A DNA stretch of 64,000 bases from VAZQ01 sp963739175 (GTDB lineage: Bacteria; Pseudomonadota; Alphaproteobacteria; Rhizobiales; Xanthobacteraceae): assembly GCA_963739175.1 (NCBI GenBank), contig CAVTZH010000008.1, positions 186,001 to 250,000 of the forward strand. Reading direction: 5' to 3'. Position numbers and translations under genes: made by a program. Under the pieces are notes generated by a model, which saw nothing but the letters and a program-made list of their open reading frames with translations, was not told the DNA's origin and did not search any database. Positions 9,082-17,603 of this stretch are shown piece by piece. Numbering within the stretch: position 1 is the first letter of the stretch; the number at the start of each line of letters is the position of its first letter.

Positions 9082-9321
9082 ACGCGCAGGAAGTTCCGCA
9101 AAGGGGCAAAGCCGGAACAAGGCGTGTGTTATCCACAGGCGGTGAGGCGGCGCCGCAACAGCCCGCCAGAATTCTGCCGCGTTTGGGCGGCGCGGCTCGG
9201 TTCCATGCTTGTGATGGACTTCCGCTTCTGCACAATCGTCAATGTTAACGATCCGCCTTCGGCGTTTTTTGTTTGTGCGTTGCGCCAAGCCGGCCCATCG
9301 AACATATCGGTGTTCCGAGTC

Positions 9322-10122
9322 ATGGTGCTGTTCGTATCCGAGTTCCGTCCTGATTCCTGCGTGGTCGCCCAGGTCAAGGCGTCGCCGAACCATGGCGAGC
9401 GCAAAGGCGGCGCCAAGCCCGACATGGTCGTGCTGCACTACACCGGGATGCGGGATTCCAAGCTCGCGCTCGAGCATCTGTGCTCGCCGCTGAGCGAGGT
9501 CTCAGCCCACTACGTCGTGATGGAAGACGGGCATATTGTGCAGTGTGTGCCGGAATCGCGGCGCGCCTGGCACGCCGGCGCTTCGTCCTGGGACGGCGAA
9601 ACCGACATCAATTCCTGCTCGATCGGCATCGAGGTCGCCAATCCGGGGCACGACTACGGCTATCCGGATTTCCCGCGGCGCCAGACCGCGGCGGTGATCG
9701 CGCTGTGCCGCAGCATCTTCACCCGCCACCGCATCCCCGCTGACCGCGTGGTCGCGCATTCCGACATCGCGCCGTCGCGCAAGAAGGATCCCGGCGAGAA
9801 ATTCCCCTGGCGGCTTTTCCACGATTCCGGGATCGGGCTATGGGTGAAGCCGACGCCGATCACCGCGGCCGGCAGCCGCATCTTCGTGCTCGGCGATCAT
9901 GATCCCGAGGTAAGGACCCTGCAGACCTCGCTCAGTCGCCTTGGCTACGGGATCGAGACCACCGGCAGCTACGACTCCGAGACCATGGCCGTGGTCGCTG
10001 CGTTCCAGCGCCACCACCGCCCCGCCAAGGTCGATGGCATCGCCGACGTCTCGACGGTGGCGACGCTGGGTGCTCTCCTCTCCGCGCGCGAGCCCCGCAC
10101 CGCCACGAAGGGCGCCGCCTAG
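9322..10122 (+). CDS. N-acetylmuramoyl-L-alanine amidase (Amidase_2) with C-terminal peptidoglycan-binding domain
   Basis: 266 residues from the ATG at 9322; a GTG at 9310 is a possible alternative and no strong Shine-Dalgarno sequence helps decide. The amidase_2/PGRP-like zinc hydrolase occupies about residues 20-180: DMVVLHYTGM (zinc His), SAHYVVMEDGHIVQCVPE, RRAWHAG, and VVAHSDIAPSRKKDPG with the last zinc ligand. A PG_binding_1 three-helix domain is at about 200-255 (DPEVRTLQTSLSRLGYGIE). It cleaves the MurNAc-L-Ala bond, so a role in wall recycling like AmiD is likely. No signal peptide is apparent at this start, which leaves location open. Confidence 0.9.
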   Translation: MVLFVSEFRPDSCVVAQVKASPNHGERKGGAKPDMVVLHYTGMRDSKLALEHLCSPLSEVSAHYVVMEDGHIVQCVPESRRAWHAGASSWDGETDINSCSIGIEVANPGHDYGYPDFPRRQTAAVIALCRSIFTRHRIPADRVVAHSDIAPSRKKDPGEKFPWRLFHDSGIGLWVKPTPITAAGSRIFVLGDHDPEVRTLQTSLSRLGYGIETTGSYDSETMAVVAAFQRHHRPAKVDGIADVSTVATLGALLSAREPRTATKGAA

Positions 10123-10183
10123 TTTGTAAGCCGCGATTCCGAAACGGTAGCCGGGCAAGGACCGACGACCGGCGAGGTCACCT

Positions 10184-10774
10184 TCAGATCACGATGCTCG
10201 GATTGCGCAGGTTCTGGTCGCAGTCGATCAGGTTGACCTGCCGGACCTCGATCGCCCAGCGGCCGTCGCGCTCGACGAAACGGTGGCCGCACCAGCCCGA
10301 CAGGAAGCGCACGCCGTCCGGGCGGAATTCGCTGATCAGGAAATTCGAGCGCACCATGCGCTTGTCGGCGCTCGCGGCCTTGAACACCTCGACATTGGTG
10401 ATCATCCGCACCGTGCGCGATTTCGGCGCCTGCGACCACGCATAGCCGGTGCGCAGCCGGTAGATGCGATCTTCCATGCGGCGGCGGTCGTCGAACGACA
10501 TCGCAATCTCTCGCCGCGGATCGCCGGCGTCGGGCGTGCCCGGCACCCAGTAGATGCATTCCGGCGCATACATCGCGAGCCACGCATCGAAATCGAGCTG
10601 GTCGAGCAGCCGCGCCTCGCGCTCGATCAGCGCGCGGAAGCGGTCGCGTTCCACGGGATCGAGAATGGCCCGGTCGTCGCGCTGCCAGTCGGCAAAGCTC
10701 GCGCTGAGCTCGCGATAGAACGCATCGGTGACGTAATAGGACGTGAGCGAAGGGTCGCGGACGGGCGCACTCAT
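10184..10774 (-). CDS. Aromatic-ring-hydroxylating dioxygenase, beta (small) subunit
   Basis: 196 residues, SnoaL/NTF2-like small subunit of a Rieske non-heme iron oxygenase. Family features are FDAWLAMYAPECIYWVPGTP near residue 60, a basic middle region ending RTVRMITNV, and C-terminal GRWAIEVRQVNLIDCDQN. The small subunit is structural and builds the alpha3-beta3 oxygenase. It starts 7 bp after the alpha subunit stop, so the two are co-transcribed. It is the last gene of the four-gene run 14465-10184. No ferredoxin or reductase gene lies beside it, so electrons must come from a partner encoded elsewhere. Confidence 0.9.
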   Translation of the reverse strand: MSAPVRDPSLTSYYVTDAFYRELSASFADWQRDDRAILDPVERDRFRALIEREARLLDQLDFDAWLAMYAPECIYWVPGTPDAGDPRREIAMSFDDRRRMEDRIYRLRTGYAWSQAPKSRTVRMITNVEVFKAASADKRMVRSNFLISEFRPDGVRFLSGWCGHRFVERDGRWAIEVRQVNLIDCDQNLRNPSIVI

Positions 10775-10781
10775 TACGTCT

Positions 10782-12158
10782 TCACGGCTCCCGCTGCACC
10801 ACGAGGCTAGGCGACGCCTTCATCAGCCGCTTCCACTCGTGGATGTATTCGCGCATGAACGCCTCGTCGGTGGCGGGCGCGGTGACCTCGCCCTTGGCGT
10901 CGGTCTTGATGCGGCCGGGGATGCCGAGCCCGCGGTGCATGTAGACCCACTCGTCTTCGAGGCAGGCAAGGCCGCGCTGGATCTCTTCGAAATTCGCAAG
11001 GTCGTCGACTTCGCCGAAATTCGGGAACTGTTCCTGCGTGCGCATGCGCAGCGCGTTGATCTCGTCGAGCGCGTCGCCGAGCGTGCCGTCGGCGTCGACC
11101 ACGCTGGTGCCGAACCAGGTGACGTTGGTCTCGTCGACCGAGACCGGGTCGAACACCTGGATGTGGTTGCCGAGCAGCGACAGGTTCGGGAACACGTTGA
11201 TGTTGACCGGCTCGGAGCCGGCGAGATCGAGGATGTCGTCGGCCTTGGCGCCGAAACGGCGGCGGAACTCGGCTTCGTAGTGCTCGCTGCCGGGCGCGGG
11301 ACCTTCGACCGCCCACAAGCCGCCGGAGCGCTTCTCGATATTCGGGCGCTTGTCCTTGAAGTGATGACCGTTGCCGGTATAGCGCATGTACATCGCCTTC
11401 GAGTCCGGCGAGCCTTTGTAATAGGACATGCCCTTGTTGGCTTCGTCGGCGAGCCGGTTCTCCATCTCGAGCAGCGAGCGGTGCGAGAACACGACGTGGT
11501 AGCCGTCGCCGGAATTGTCGTAGGCGAGCTTCCAGTTGCCCTTGTATTTGAGCCGGTTCGCCTCGCACACCACGACCTTGCCGCCGGGATTGCGGTCGAG
11601 CCACTCGTCGATCGGGCCGGTGATGCCGCCGAGATAGTCGAGAAGCGGCGGCGCGTCCGGATTGAGCGTGCCGAAGATGAATCCGCGATAGCTGTCGACG
11701 CGCGGCACCTGCGCGACGTTGAACTTCGCGTCCTTGAAGTCGCAGGCATAGCCGTCCGGCCACGGCACCGCGCGCAGCTTGCCGGTATTGAGGAAGCTCC
11801 AGCCGTGATACGGGCAGACGAACTGGAAGGCGTTGCCGCGCTCGAGCCGGCAGAGCGTGGTGCCGCGATGGGTGCAACGGTTGAACAGCGCGCGGATTTT
11901 CCCGTTGGAATCGCGCAGCAGAATGATCGGCCGCAAGCCGAGCTTGGTGGTGATGTAATCGTTGTTGTTGGGGATCTGGCTGTCGTGGCCGAGATAGACC
12001 CAGACCGCGCCCCAGATATTGGTCAGCTCCGCCTCGAAGATCGCCGGGTCGGTATAAATCAGGCGATGGACGCGGTCGTCCTGGACCAGCTCGTCCCAGT
12101 CGTAAAGGTCGGCCGACGCGGCCGGGCGGATCGACGCGGTATTGATCTTTTCGAGCAT
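10782..12158 (-). CDS. Rieske aromatic-ring-hydroxylating dioxygenase, alpha (large) subunit
   Basis: 458 residues, normal length. The Rieske [2Fe-2S] ligands CxH...CxxH are at CTHRG near residue 94 and CPYHGW near 114. The catalytic mononuclear iron ligands are in DNSGDGYHVVFSH near residue 217, the D-x2-H-x4-H pattern. The C-terminal catalytic domain continues to the end. The enzyme would insert O2 into an aromatic or related ring using electrons from a reductase. The substrate cannot be read from sequence, but the upstream glutamine-synthetase-like gene suggests an amine-derived, possibly gamma-glutamylated, substrate as in aniline dioxygenases. The alpha start is 24 bp after the phosphoesterase stop. 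Confidence 0.94.
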   Translation of the reverse strand: MLEKINTASIRPAASADLYDWDELVQDDRVHRLIYTDPAIFEAELTNIWGAVWVYLGHDSQIPNNNDYITTKLGLRPIILLRDSNGKIRALFNRCTHRGTTLCRLERGNAFQFVCPYHGWSFLNTGKLRAVPWPDGYACDFKDAKFNVAQVPRVDSYRGFIFGTLNPDAPPLLDYLGGITGPIDEWLDRNPGGKVVVCEANRLKYKGNWKLAYDNSGDGYHVVFSHRSLLEMENRLADEANKGMSYYKGSPDSKAMYMRYTGNGHHFKDKRPNIEKRSGGLWAVEGPAPGSEHYEAEFRRRFGAKADDILDLAGSEPVNINVFPNLSLLGNHIQVFDPVSVDETNVTWFGTSVVDADGTLGDALDEINALRMRTQEQFPNFGEVDDLANFEEIQRGLACLEDEWVYMHRGLGIPGRIKTDAKGEVTAPATDEAFMREYIHEWKRLMKASPSLVVQREP

Positions 12159-12182
12159 GGCTTGGTCTCTCGGGCCGACATA

Positions 12183-12929
12183 CTAGCCGCTTTGGGACGG
12201 TGACTGAAAGCGCCCACCCAGGAACGCCCGGTAGATAAATTGGCGTTCCGGAACCCGGCGGCTCTCGAAAGCGTCGAACAATTCCCGGTCGTCATAAGGC
12301 ACGCTGCGGTGCTCCAGCCGATAACCGCCGCGATCGAACGCGACCACCGCATACCGCGCCACCGGCTGCGCGGCACAGCCGAGCGATCCCGGGTTCACGT
12401 AGCGCGCCCTGCCCTGAAGGTCAGAGAAATTGTGATTGTGGCCGTAGAAGAACAGCGATGATCGTTCGGAAGGATATTGTGAAAACAGGCTTTCCATGTC
12501 GCTGGCGGCCGGATCGCGGATGAGCTCCGTGAAGTTCTCGCCTGAAGCCGTCAGCGGGTAGTGCACAAAGGTCGCCTCGGTCCCCGCGAAATCTTCGACG
12601 ATCCGGTAGGGCCATCGCGCGACGACGGCGCGCAGTCCCGGATCGAGCTGCGCGTGGGTCCAGTGTTGGTGCTCGACCTCGCCGTCGCTCATGTAGCGCG
12701 GCTGCGGCACCGGCAGGCCGTGGGAAAAATAGCGGTCGTGATTGCCCATGATGAACTGGATGCGCGGCAGGGCGAGCAGCACCTCCAGGCATTCCTTCGG
12801 GAACGGTCCGATCGCGATGGCGTCGCCGCCGTGGATGAGCAGGTCGTAGCCTTCGCGGTGGATCGCGGCGACGGCGGCGCGCAACGCCGGCAGATTGGCA
12901 TGCACATCGGTGATGAAGATCAATTTCAT
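12183..12929 (-). CDS. Calcineurin-like metallophosphoesterase
   Basis: 248 residues. The five metallophosphoesterase motifs are present: DVHAN near residue 7, GGDAI near 37, GNHD near 67, a central His (FVHYPL) and GHNHNF near 165. The family hydrolyses phosphodiesters or phosphomonoesters with two metal ions. The ATG at 12929 is preferred; a GTG at 12941 is an in-frame alternative. It sits between the GS-like ligase and the oxygenase subunits with gaps of 18 and 24 bp, so it belongs to that operon. In aniline clusters this slot is held by an amidotransferase-like gene (tdnT/atdA2), so its role here is unclear; clearing a phosphorylated by-product is one guess. Confidence 0.9.
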   Translation of the reverse strand: MKLIFITDVHANLPALRAAVAAIHREGYDLLIHGGDAIAIGPFPKECLEVLLALPRIQFIMGNHDRYFSHGLPVPQPRYMSDGEVEHQHWTHAQLDPGLRAVVARWPYRIVEDFAGTEATFVHYPLTASGENFTELIRDPAASDMESLFSQYPSERSSLFFYGHNHNFSDLQGRARYVNPGSLGCAAQPVARYAVVAFDRGGYRLEHRSVPYDDRELFDAFESRRVPERQFIYRAFLGGRFQSPSQSG

Positions 12930-12947
12930 GGCGAGAGGCACCTCGCG

Positions 12948-14465
12948 TCAGAAGAAATCGAAATACTCCCGCTGCTCCCAGTCGGTGGTCCCGTCGTCTG
13001 GCGGCACCACCCCGCCCTCCTCGACCCAGCGCTGATAGCGGCCGGCCTCGTTGCGCTTGAGCTTGAGATAGTAGTCGATGAACACCTCGCCGAACGCCTT
13101 GCGAAACAGCGGCGCCTTCTCAAGCGCGTCGAGCGCCGCCGGCAGGCTCTTGGGCAAGAGCGGACGGTCGGCGGCATAGGGTTCGTCGTCGCGCGGACCG
13201 GGATCGAGCTTTAAGTCGATGCCGTCGAGCCCGGCAGCGATCTGCGACGCGATGAAGAGATAAGGATTTGCCGACGGCTCGCCGCTCCTATTCTCGATCC
13301 GGCTCGCGCCATCGCCGGGCGCGCCAAGCACGCGCAGCATCGCGCCGCGGTGATCGTAGCCCCAGCCGCAGCGATCGGGTGCCAGCGAATTCGCCCGGAA
13401 GCGGCGGAAGCCGTTGACGGTTGGCGTCGTGAACACGGTCGCCGACACCGCGTGCTTGAGCAGCCCGCCGAGGTAATTCAGCCCGAGCGGCGACAGGCAA
13501 TCCTGCGCACGCTCCGGCATGAACAGGTTCTTGCCGCGCTCGTGATGCGGGCCTTTCGCCTCGGTCAGCGACTGATGCAGATGCCAGCCGCTGGAATAGT
13601 GGTTCTTGAGGCCGGGCCGGCACATGAAGGTCGCGAAGCAACCCATGCGCCGCACGATCTGCTTGGTGGCGGTGCGGAACAGCACCATGTTGTCGGCGGC
13701 TTCGAGCGCATCGCGCGCGGCGAAGGTGCACTCCACCTGCCCCGGCCCCCACTCGTTCTCGATCGAGCGCAGCGGCAGCTCAATCGCCTCGAACGCGTCC
13801 GCCAGCGCCGACATCGCCGGCTGCATCAAATCCATGTTGGATTCGGAATGGTAGGAATAGCCGGGCTCGATCGGCGCGGTCTTGATCGGCGCTCCGCGCA
13901 AGCCCGGCGCGCCGATGTTCTCGTCGCCGAGTTGATCCTGCACCACGCGCATCAGGTACCACTCGACTTCGAGGCCGACGACCAGCGCCCAGTTGCGCTC
14001 CTTCAAGCGCGCGAGCTGCTTGCGCAACAGATGCCGCGGCGAAAAATGAAATGGAATGCCGCTGTTGAAATATTCATCGGCGAGAATCCAGCCGACGCCG
14101 CCTTCCGCATTCCCCGCCCACGGCAGCACGCGGAAGGTCGCTGGGTCAGGCACGATCGTGAGGTTCGGCGAGCCGGTCATCTCGTCGAGGCCCATGCCGC
14201 CGCCGCGCGTGAACGATGCGAACGTGCGCGCATTCGCCGAGTCGAGCGTCGTGGTCGCGACGTTGATGTTGTAGCCGGTGCTCAGTGCCGCGAGGAACGC
14301 CGGCACCGTGACCGCCTTGGCGCGCGAGGCCCCATGCGGATCGGCCCAGGCGATGCGCACGAATTGCAGCTTGTCCTTCTCCAGGAACAGCTTGAGCTCT
14401 TCGGCCCGCCGCTTCTGGTCGTCGGTCCACAGTCCGTGCTGGTCGATGAAGGATGGCGTGGTCAT
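12948..14465 (-). CDS. Glutamine-synthetase-family ligase, GlnA-like, probably an amine gamma-glutamylase
   Basis: 505 residues. Catalytic blocks of the GS fold are kept: GLEVEWYLMR near residue 145, NEWGPGQVECTFA near 238, SGWHLHQSL near 292 (ATP and glutamate site), NGFRRFRANSLAPD near 346 and RIENRSGEPSANPYL near 390. The N-terminal beta-grasp has HGASRAKAV. The GS-like members fused into catabolic operons (for example AtdA1/TdnQ for aniline, IpuC for isopropylamine) join glutamate to an amine using ATP. The gene is first in an operon with a Rieske oxygenase, which fits such a role better than ammonia assimilation. No GlnB/adenylylation context is visible. The substrate is not known. Confidence 0.85.
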   Translation of the reverse strand: MTTPSFIDQHGLWTDDQKRRAEELKLFLEKDKLQFVRIAWADPHGASRAKAVTVPAFLAALSTGYNINVATTTLDSANARTFASFTRGGGMGLDEMTGSPNLTIVPDPATFRVLPWAGNAEGGVGWILADEYFNSGIPFHFSPRHLLRKQLARLKERNWALVVGLEVEWYLMRVVQDQLGDENIGAPGLRGAPIKTAPIEPGYSYHSESNMDLMQPAMSALADAFEAIELPLRSIENEWGPGQVECTFAARDALEAADNMVLFRTATKQIVRRMGCFATFMCRPGLKNHYSSGWHLHQSLTEAKGPHHERGKNLFMPERAQDCLSPLGLNYLGGLLKHAVSATVFTTPTVNGFRRFRANSLAPDRCGWGYDHRGAMLRVLGAPGDGASRIENRSGEPSANPYLFIASQIAAGLDGIDLKLDPGPRDDEPYAADRPLLPKSLPAALDALEKAPLFRKAFGEVFIDYYLKLKRNEAGRYQRWVEEGGVVPPDDGTTDWEQREYFDFF

Positions 14466-14536
14466 CAGTCTGAACGCTTGGTTGCGCGCGCATTGATGAC
14501 GGACCGCAAACCGTTAAGCAATGGGCGGTTCTCGCC

Positions 14537-14565
14537 TTGACGCTGACGCTTTCCGCCCCCATTCC
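14537..14565 (+). promoter_or_regulatory. Candidate promoter of rnpB
   Basis: A TTGACG -35 element at 14537-14542 is followed after 17 nt by a poor -10 (CATTCC). Transcription from it would begin close to the mature 5' end of RNase P RNA. The weak -10 makes this tentative. Confidence 0.35.
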
Positions 14566-14575
14566 TACCAGCGTC

Positions 14576-14989
<414 letters not shown>

Positions 14990-14996
14990 ATAGTAA

Positions 14997-15037
14997 GGGG
15001 GCCCGGTGGCAAAACCGCCGGGCCCCCGCCAATTTTT
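14997..15037 (+). terminator. Rho-independent terminator of rnpB
   Basis: Stem GGGGGCCCGG / CCGGGCCCCC around TGGCAAAACCG, followed by GCCAATTTTT. It lies about 8 bp past the RNase P RNA. Confidence 0.88.
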
Positions 15038-15073
15038 GCGCGACGATTTTCGATGCTGTTCGCGACGCGCCAC

Positions 15074-15107
15074 AAAAAGAAATGGCCGGGATTTTCATCC
15101 CGGCCAT
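15074..15107 (-). terminator. Rho-independent terminator of the Tim44-like gene
   Basis: Stem ATGGCCGGGAT / ATCCCGGCCAT with a GAAA loop on the minus strand, followed by TTCTTTTTG. It lies 28 bp past the stop of the Tim44-like gene. Confidence 0.88.
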
Positions 15108-15134
15108 CGCGTTGATTCTTGAAGCGCTCTCGCG

Positions 15135-16145
15135 TCAGTCGGTCTGCTGAACCGCCGAGACGATCCAGTTGCCGCCGCGCGCGCGCATGAAGGTCCAGAT
15201 CTCGACCGCCTCGTCGGGGCCGCCGGAGACCACGCGACCACTCGCGCGCTCGACGATCTCGTCCTTCAGCGAGTAGCGCACCGCCACCGTGCAGTATTCG
15301 GTGTCGCCTTCGCGCCAAGCCTCGGCCGGATCGCCCTGCAGGAGCTTGATGTCGGTCAGGCGGTTGATCACGCCGCGGCTCGCATTCGCGTTGAAGTCCT
15401 CGAGGTAGTACGAGAGCAACTCCGGCGTCACGAGATTGCGCAGCTTGCCGATGTCCTCGGCGCCGTAGGCGGTCTGCACGTCACCGAGCAGCCGTTCGAA
15501 CGCCTCGAAGTCGGCCGGCGTGGTACCGATCTCATCCGGGTTGGACGGCCGCGCATTGGCGGCGCCGTAGCTGCCCGGGGTTGAGCCCAGGCCGCCACCA
15601 AGTCCGCCACCGAGGCCACCGCCGGTTCCGACGGACTGATACGGCGACGGACGCTCCGGCATGTCGCGCATCGACGGACCCATCGCGGTCGCGGGCTGCT
15701 GGCGGCTTTGCCACCACCTGAACAGCAGCCAGCCGATCAAGACAACGATGCCGATCTGCAGGGCAAGCCCGAGGAACGAGGCCAGGCCGCCGAGGCCGCC
15801 GGTCAGGCCGCCACCGAGCAGCAAGCCGATCAGGCCGGCGCCGAGCAGGCCGGCGAACATGCCGCCCATGAAGCCCGGACGATTCATCAGGCCGGCGGCG
15901 GGCGAATTCTGCAGCGCCGGACGGCTCGCGAGATTGCTGCCCGGGTTGGTCGGCTGCGTCATCGTGCGCTCCACCGGCCGCGCGGTCGGTGCGGTCGTGG
16001 TCGTCGGCGGCGCACTTTGGGTGCGCGTGCCGCGGCTGCCGCCGCTGACGCGCGAACGCGCATCGGCAACGTCGGCCGCGATCATCACGAACGCGGCGGC
16101 GATGGCGCCGAGCACGAGCGAGAAACGGAAACGGTTGTGGAACAT
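15135..16145 (-). CDS. Membrane-anchored Tim44-like domain protein
   Basis: 336 residues. A signal-like hydrophobic N-terminus (residues 8-28, ending ADARS) is followed by a Thr/Pro-rich stretch. A Gly-rich double hydrophobic region follows at about 90-145 (GGMFAGLLGAGLIGLLLGGG, then a segment ending IGWLLFRWW), a Gly repeat linker (GGGLGGGLGGGLG), and a Tim44/MBA1-like domain at about 200-335 (DFEAFERLLGDVQTAYGAED to the end). Related bacterial proteins are integral-membrane and of unknown function; the fold is shared with the mitochondrial import factor Tim44. The ATG at 16145 is taken. A shorter paralogue lies immediately upstream on the same strand. Confidence 0.88.
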   Translation of the reverse strand: MFHNRFRFSLVLGAIAAAFVMIAADVADARSRVSGGSRGTRTQSAPPTTTTAPTARPVERTMTQPTNPGSNLASRPALQNSPAAGLMNRPGFMGGMFAGLLGAGLIGLLLGGGLTGGLGGLASFLGLALQIGIVVLIGWLLFRWWQSRQQPATAMGPSMRDMPERPSPYQSVGTGGGLGGGLGGGLGSTPGSYGAANARPSNPDEIGTTPADFEAFERLLGDVQTAYGAEDIGKLRNLVTPELLSYYLEDFNANASRGVINRLTDIKLLQGDPAEAWREGDTEYCTVAVRYSLKDEIVERASGRVVSGGPDEAVEIWTFMRARGGNWIVSAVQQTD

Positions 16146-16320
16146 CAGTGGTCCTCCCAGACCTGCAGAGCCCGGCCGGGCCCAACGCGTAATATTGGTA
16201 TCACCTTATGACAATTTAAGGGGCGCGGCGATGGTCCCGCACCCCCTATTCACAGTCCGACCAAGCCTCCTCGAACCGGGAGAATTTCACAAGCCGGTTC
16301 AAGGCGATGCGATCTGGAGA

Positions 16321-16848
16321 CTATCTTGGCGCGGCGTTGCGACGGCCAAAACTGCCGGGCTGGGCGGATGTGCGCGGGTTCGGCATATCGCGGAGCGGCA
16401 CCGTCGCAGCCGGCTGGTTACGGCCCTGCAACAGCCCGAGCAGCGCCCAGACAACGGCCGCGATAATGCCGATCTGCAGGGCGAGGCCGAGGAACGACGC
16501 GAGGCTGCCGAGACCACCGGTCAGACCGGCGCCGAGCACCAGGCCAAACAAGCCGGCACCGAGCAGGCCGCCCGTGAAGCCAGGGGGATTGGCAATTGCG
16601 GCAGGCGCCGCCTGCAACGCCGGGCGTACGGCGGCATTCGTGGCCGGATTGGTCGGCTGCGTTGCCGAACGCTCGATCGGCCGCGCGGTCGGCGCAGTGG
16701 TGGTCGCCGGTGGCGCGCTTTCGGTGCGCGAGCCGCGGCTTCCGAAGCTGATACGCCCGCGCGCATCGGCGACATCGGCGGCGAGCATCGTAAGCACGGC
16801 GGCGAAAGCGCCAAGCATGAACGACAGGCGGAAACGGCTACGGAGCAT
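16321..16848 (-). CDS. Truncated paralogue of the Tim44-like protein, lacking the Tim44 domain
   Basis: 175 residues. Residues 1-150 align with the neighbour: an N-terminal hydrophobic segment ending ADARG, GSRGSRTESAPPATTTAPTA, ATQPTNP, and the double hydrophobic region (FTGGLLGAGLFGLVLGAGL, then SFLGLALQIGIIAAVVWALL). The Gly linker and whole Tim44 domain are missing; the reading frame closes after RDMPNPRTSAQPGSFGRRN. Sequence before the start codon is also alike in both (TCATAAGGTG on the minus strand), so the duplication seems to include the promoter. It could be a functional membrane partner or a decaying copy; the frame is clean, which favours a functional gene. Confidence 0.8.
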   Translation of the reverse strand: MLRSRFRLSFMLGAFAAVLTMLAADVADARGRISFGSRGSRTESAPPATTTAPTARPIERSATQPTNPATNAAVRPALQAAPAAIANPPGFTGGLLGAGLFGLVLGAGLTGGLGSLASFLGLALQIGIIAAVVWALLGLLQGRNQPAATVPLRDMPNPRTSAQPGSFGRRNAAPR

Positions 16849-16902
16849 CAGCAGTCCTTCCTAACAGCACACGGGCGCGCGATATCAGCAGCACCTTATG
16901 AA

Positions 16903-16933
16903 AAAATAACGAGGCCCCGCGCGTGGCGGGGCC
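16903..16933 (-). terminator. Rho-independent terminator of the small secreted protein gene
   Basis: On the minus strand the stem is GGCCCCGC / GCGGGGCC with loop CACGC, followed by TCGTTATTTTTTC. It lies about 50 bp past the stop at 16980 and ahead of the Tim44-paralogue start. Confidence 0.85.
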
Positions 16934-16979
16934 CATCCTCAAAACGCAGCTAAATTTTTCTGAACGGCCGCGTCGAAAT

Positions 16980-17252
16980 TCAACGGGATGCGGTCGCGAC
17001 CGGGCCGACATTGCGATGGCAGGTCCGCGCATCGGCCAGCACCGAGGCGTAGTAGGCGACGTCGCTCTCGTAGAGCGGGTTGCGGTCGGCGAGCGCCCGC
17101 GCCTTGGCGGCTTCGCTTTCGAAGTGCCGGATCACCTGGGCGTATTCGGAGGCGCTGTGCTTGCACTGAAGCTGCGCGGCGGCGGCGCTGGACGCGAAGG
17201 CCATGCCCATCGCGAGCGCGGAAGCGGCTGCCATGATGCGGAGGATGGTCAT
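16980..17252 (-). CDS. Small exported protein of unknown function
   Basis: 90 residues. The signal peptide MTILRIMAAASALAMGMAF ends near ASSAAAAQ, leaving about 64 residues of mainly helical mature protein with two Cys (LQCKH and RTCHRN) that could form one disulphide. No family is recognised. It is a single gene with its own terminator. Confidence 0.7.
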   Translation of the reverse strand: MTILRIMAAASALAMGMAFASSAAAAQLQCKHSASEYAQVIRHFESEAAKARALADRNPLYESDVAYYASVLADARTCHRNVGPVATASR

Positions 17253-17603
17253 CGGAAACCCCTGTCCCTTGAACCCGTATCTGTTAGACGCGGCGAGCCG
17301 GGAAAAGGTTCAAATTTGGTTAACGATGGCGGGGACTTGCTCGATCTTACCGGGCCGCTCCGCCCCCTGTAAGATCGGAAAAAATCGATAGAAATTATTG
17401 TAGATCAATCGCTTAGGTGAAAAATCTTACCGTCTTACAGGTCTTACCATCCTCTTGTGCTTCGCTCGTTTGCAGCCGGCGTTGCTGTCCCCGGCGCCAA
17501 CGCAGATATTGAATATATTCCCAATAGCGCCATGCGTCAAGTGTTGCTCCCCTGATGGGTTTCGCTCGCGCAACCCATCCCACCAGCGAGCCCACGTTGT
17601 TCG
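17253..17603. other. Non-coding stretch with iterated TCTTAC motif
   Basis: No gene is supported in these 351 bp. The hexamer TCTTAC occurs at 17345, 17425, 17433 and 17442, and its complement at 17369, the first pair forming GATCTTAC/GTAAGATC arms 18 bp apart. The stretch 17375-17540 is less GC-rich than the genes on either side. It may hold the promoter of the small secreted gene; what binds the motif is not known. Confidence 0.4.
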
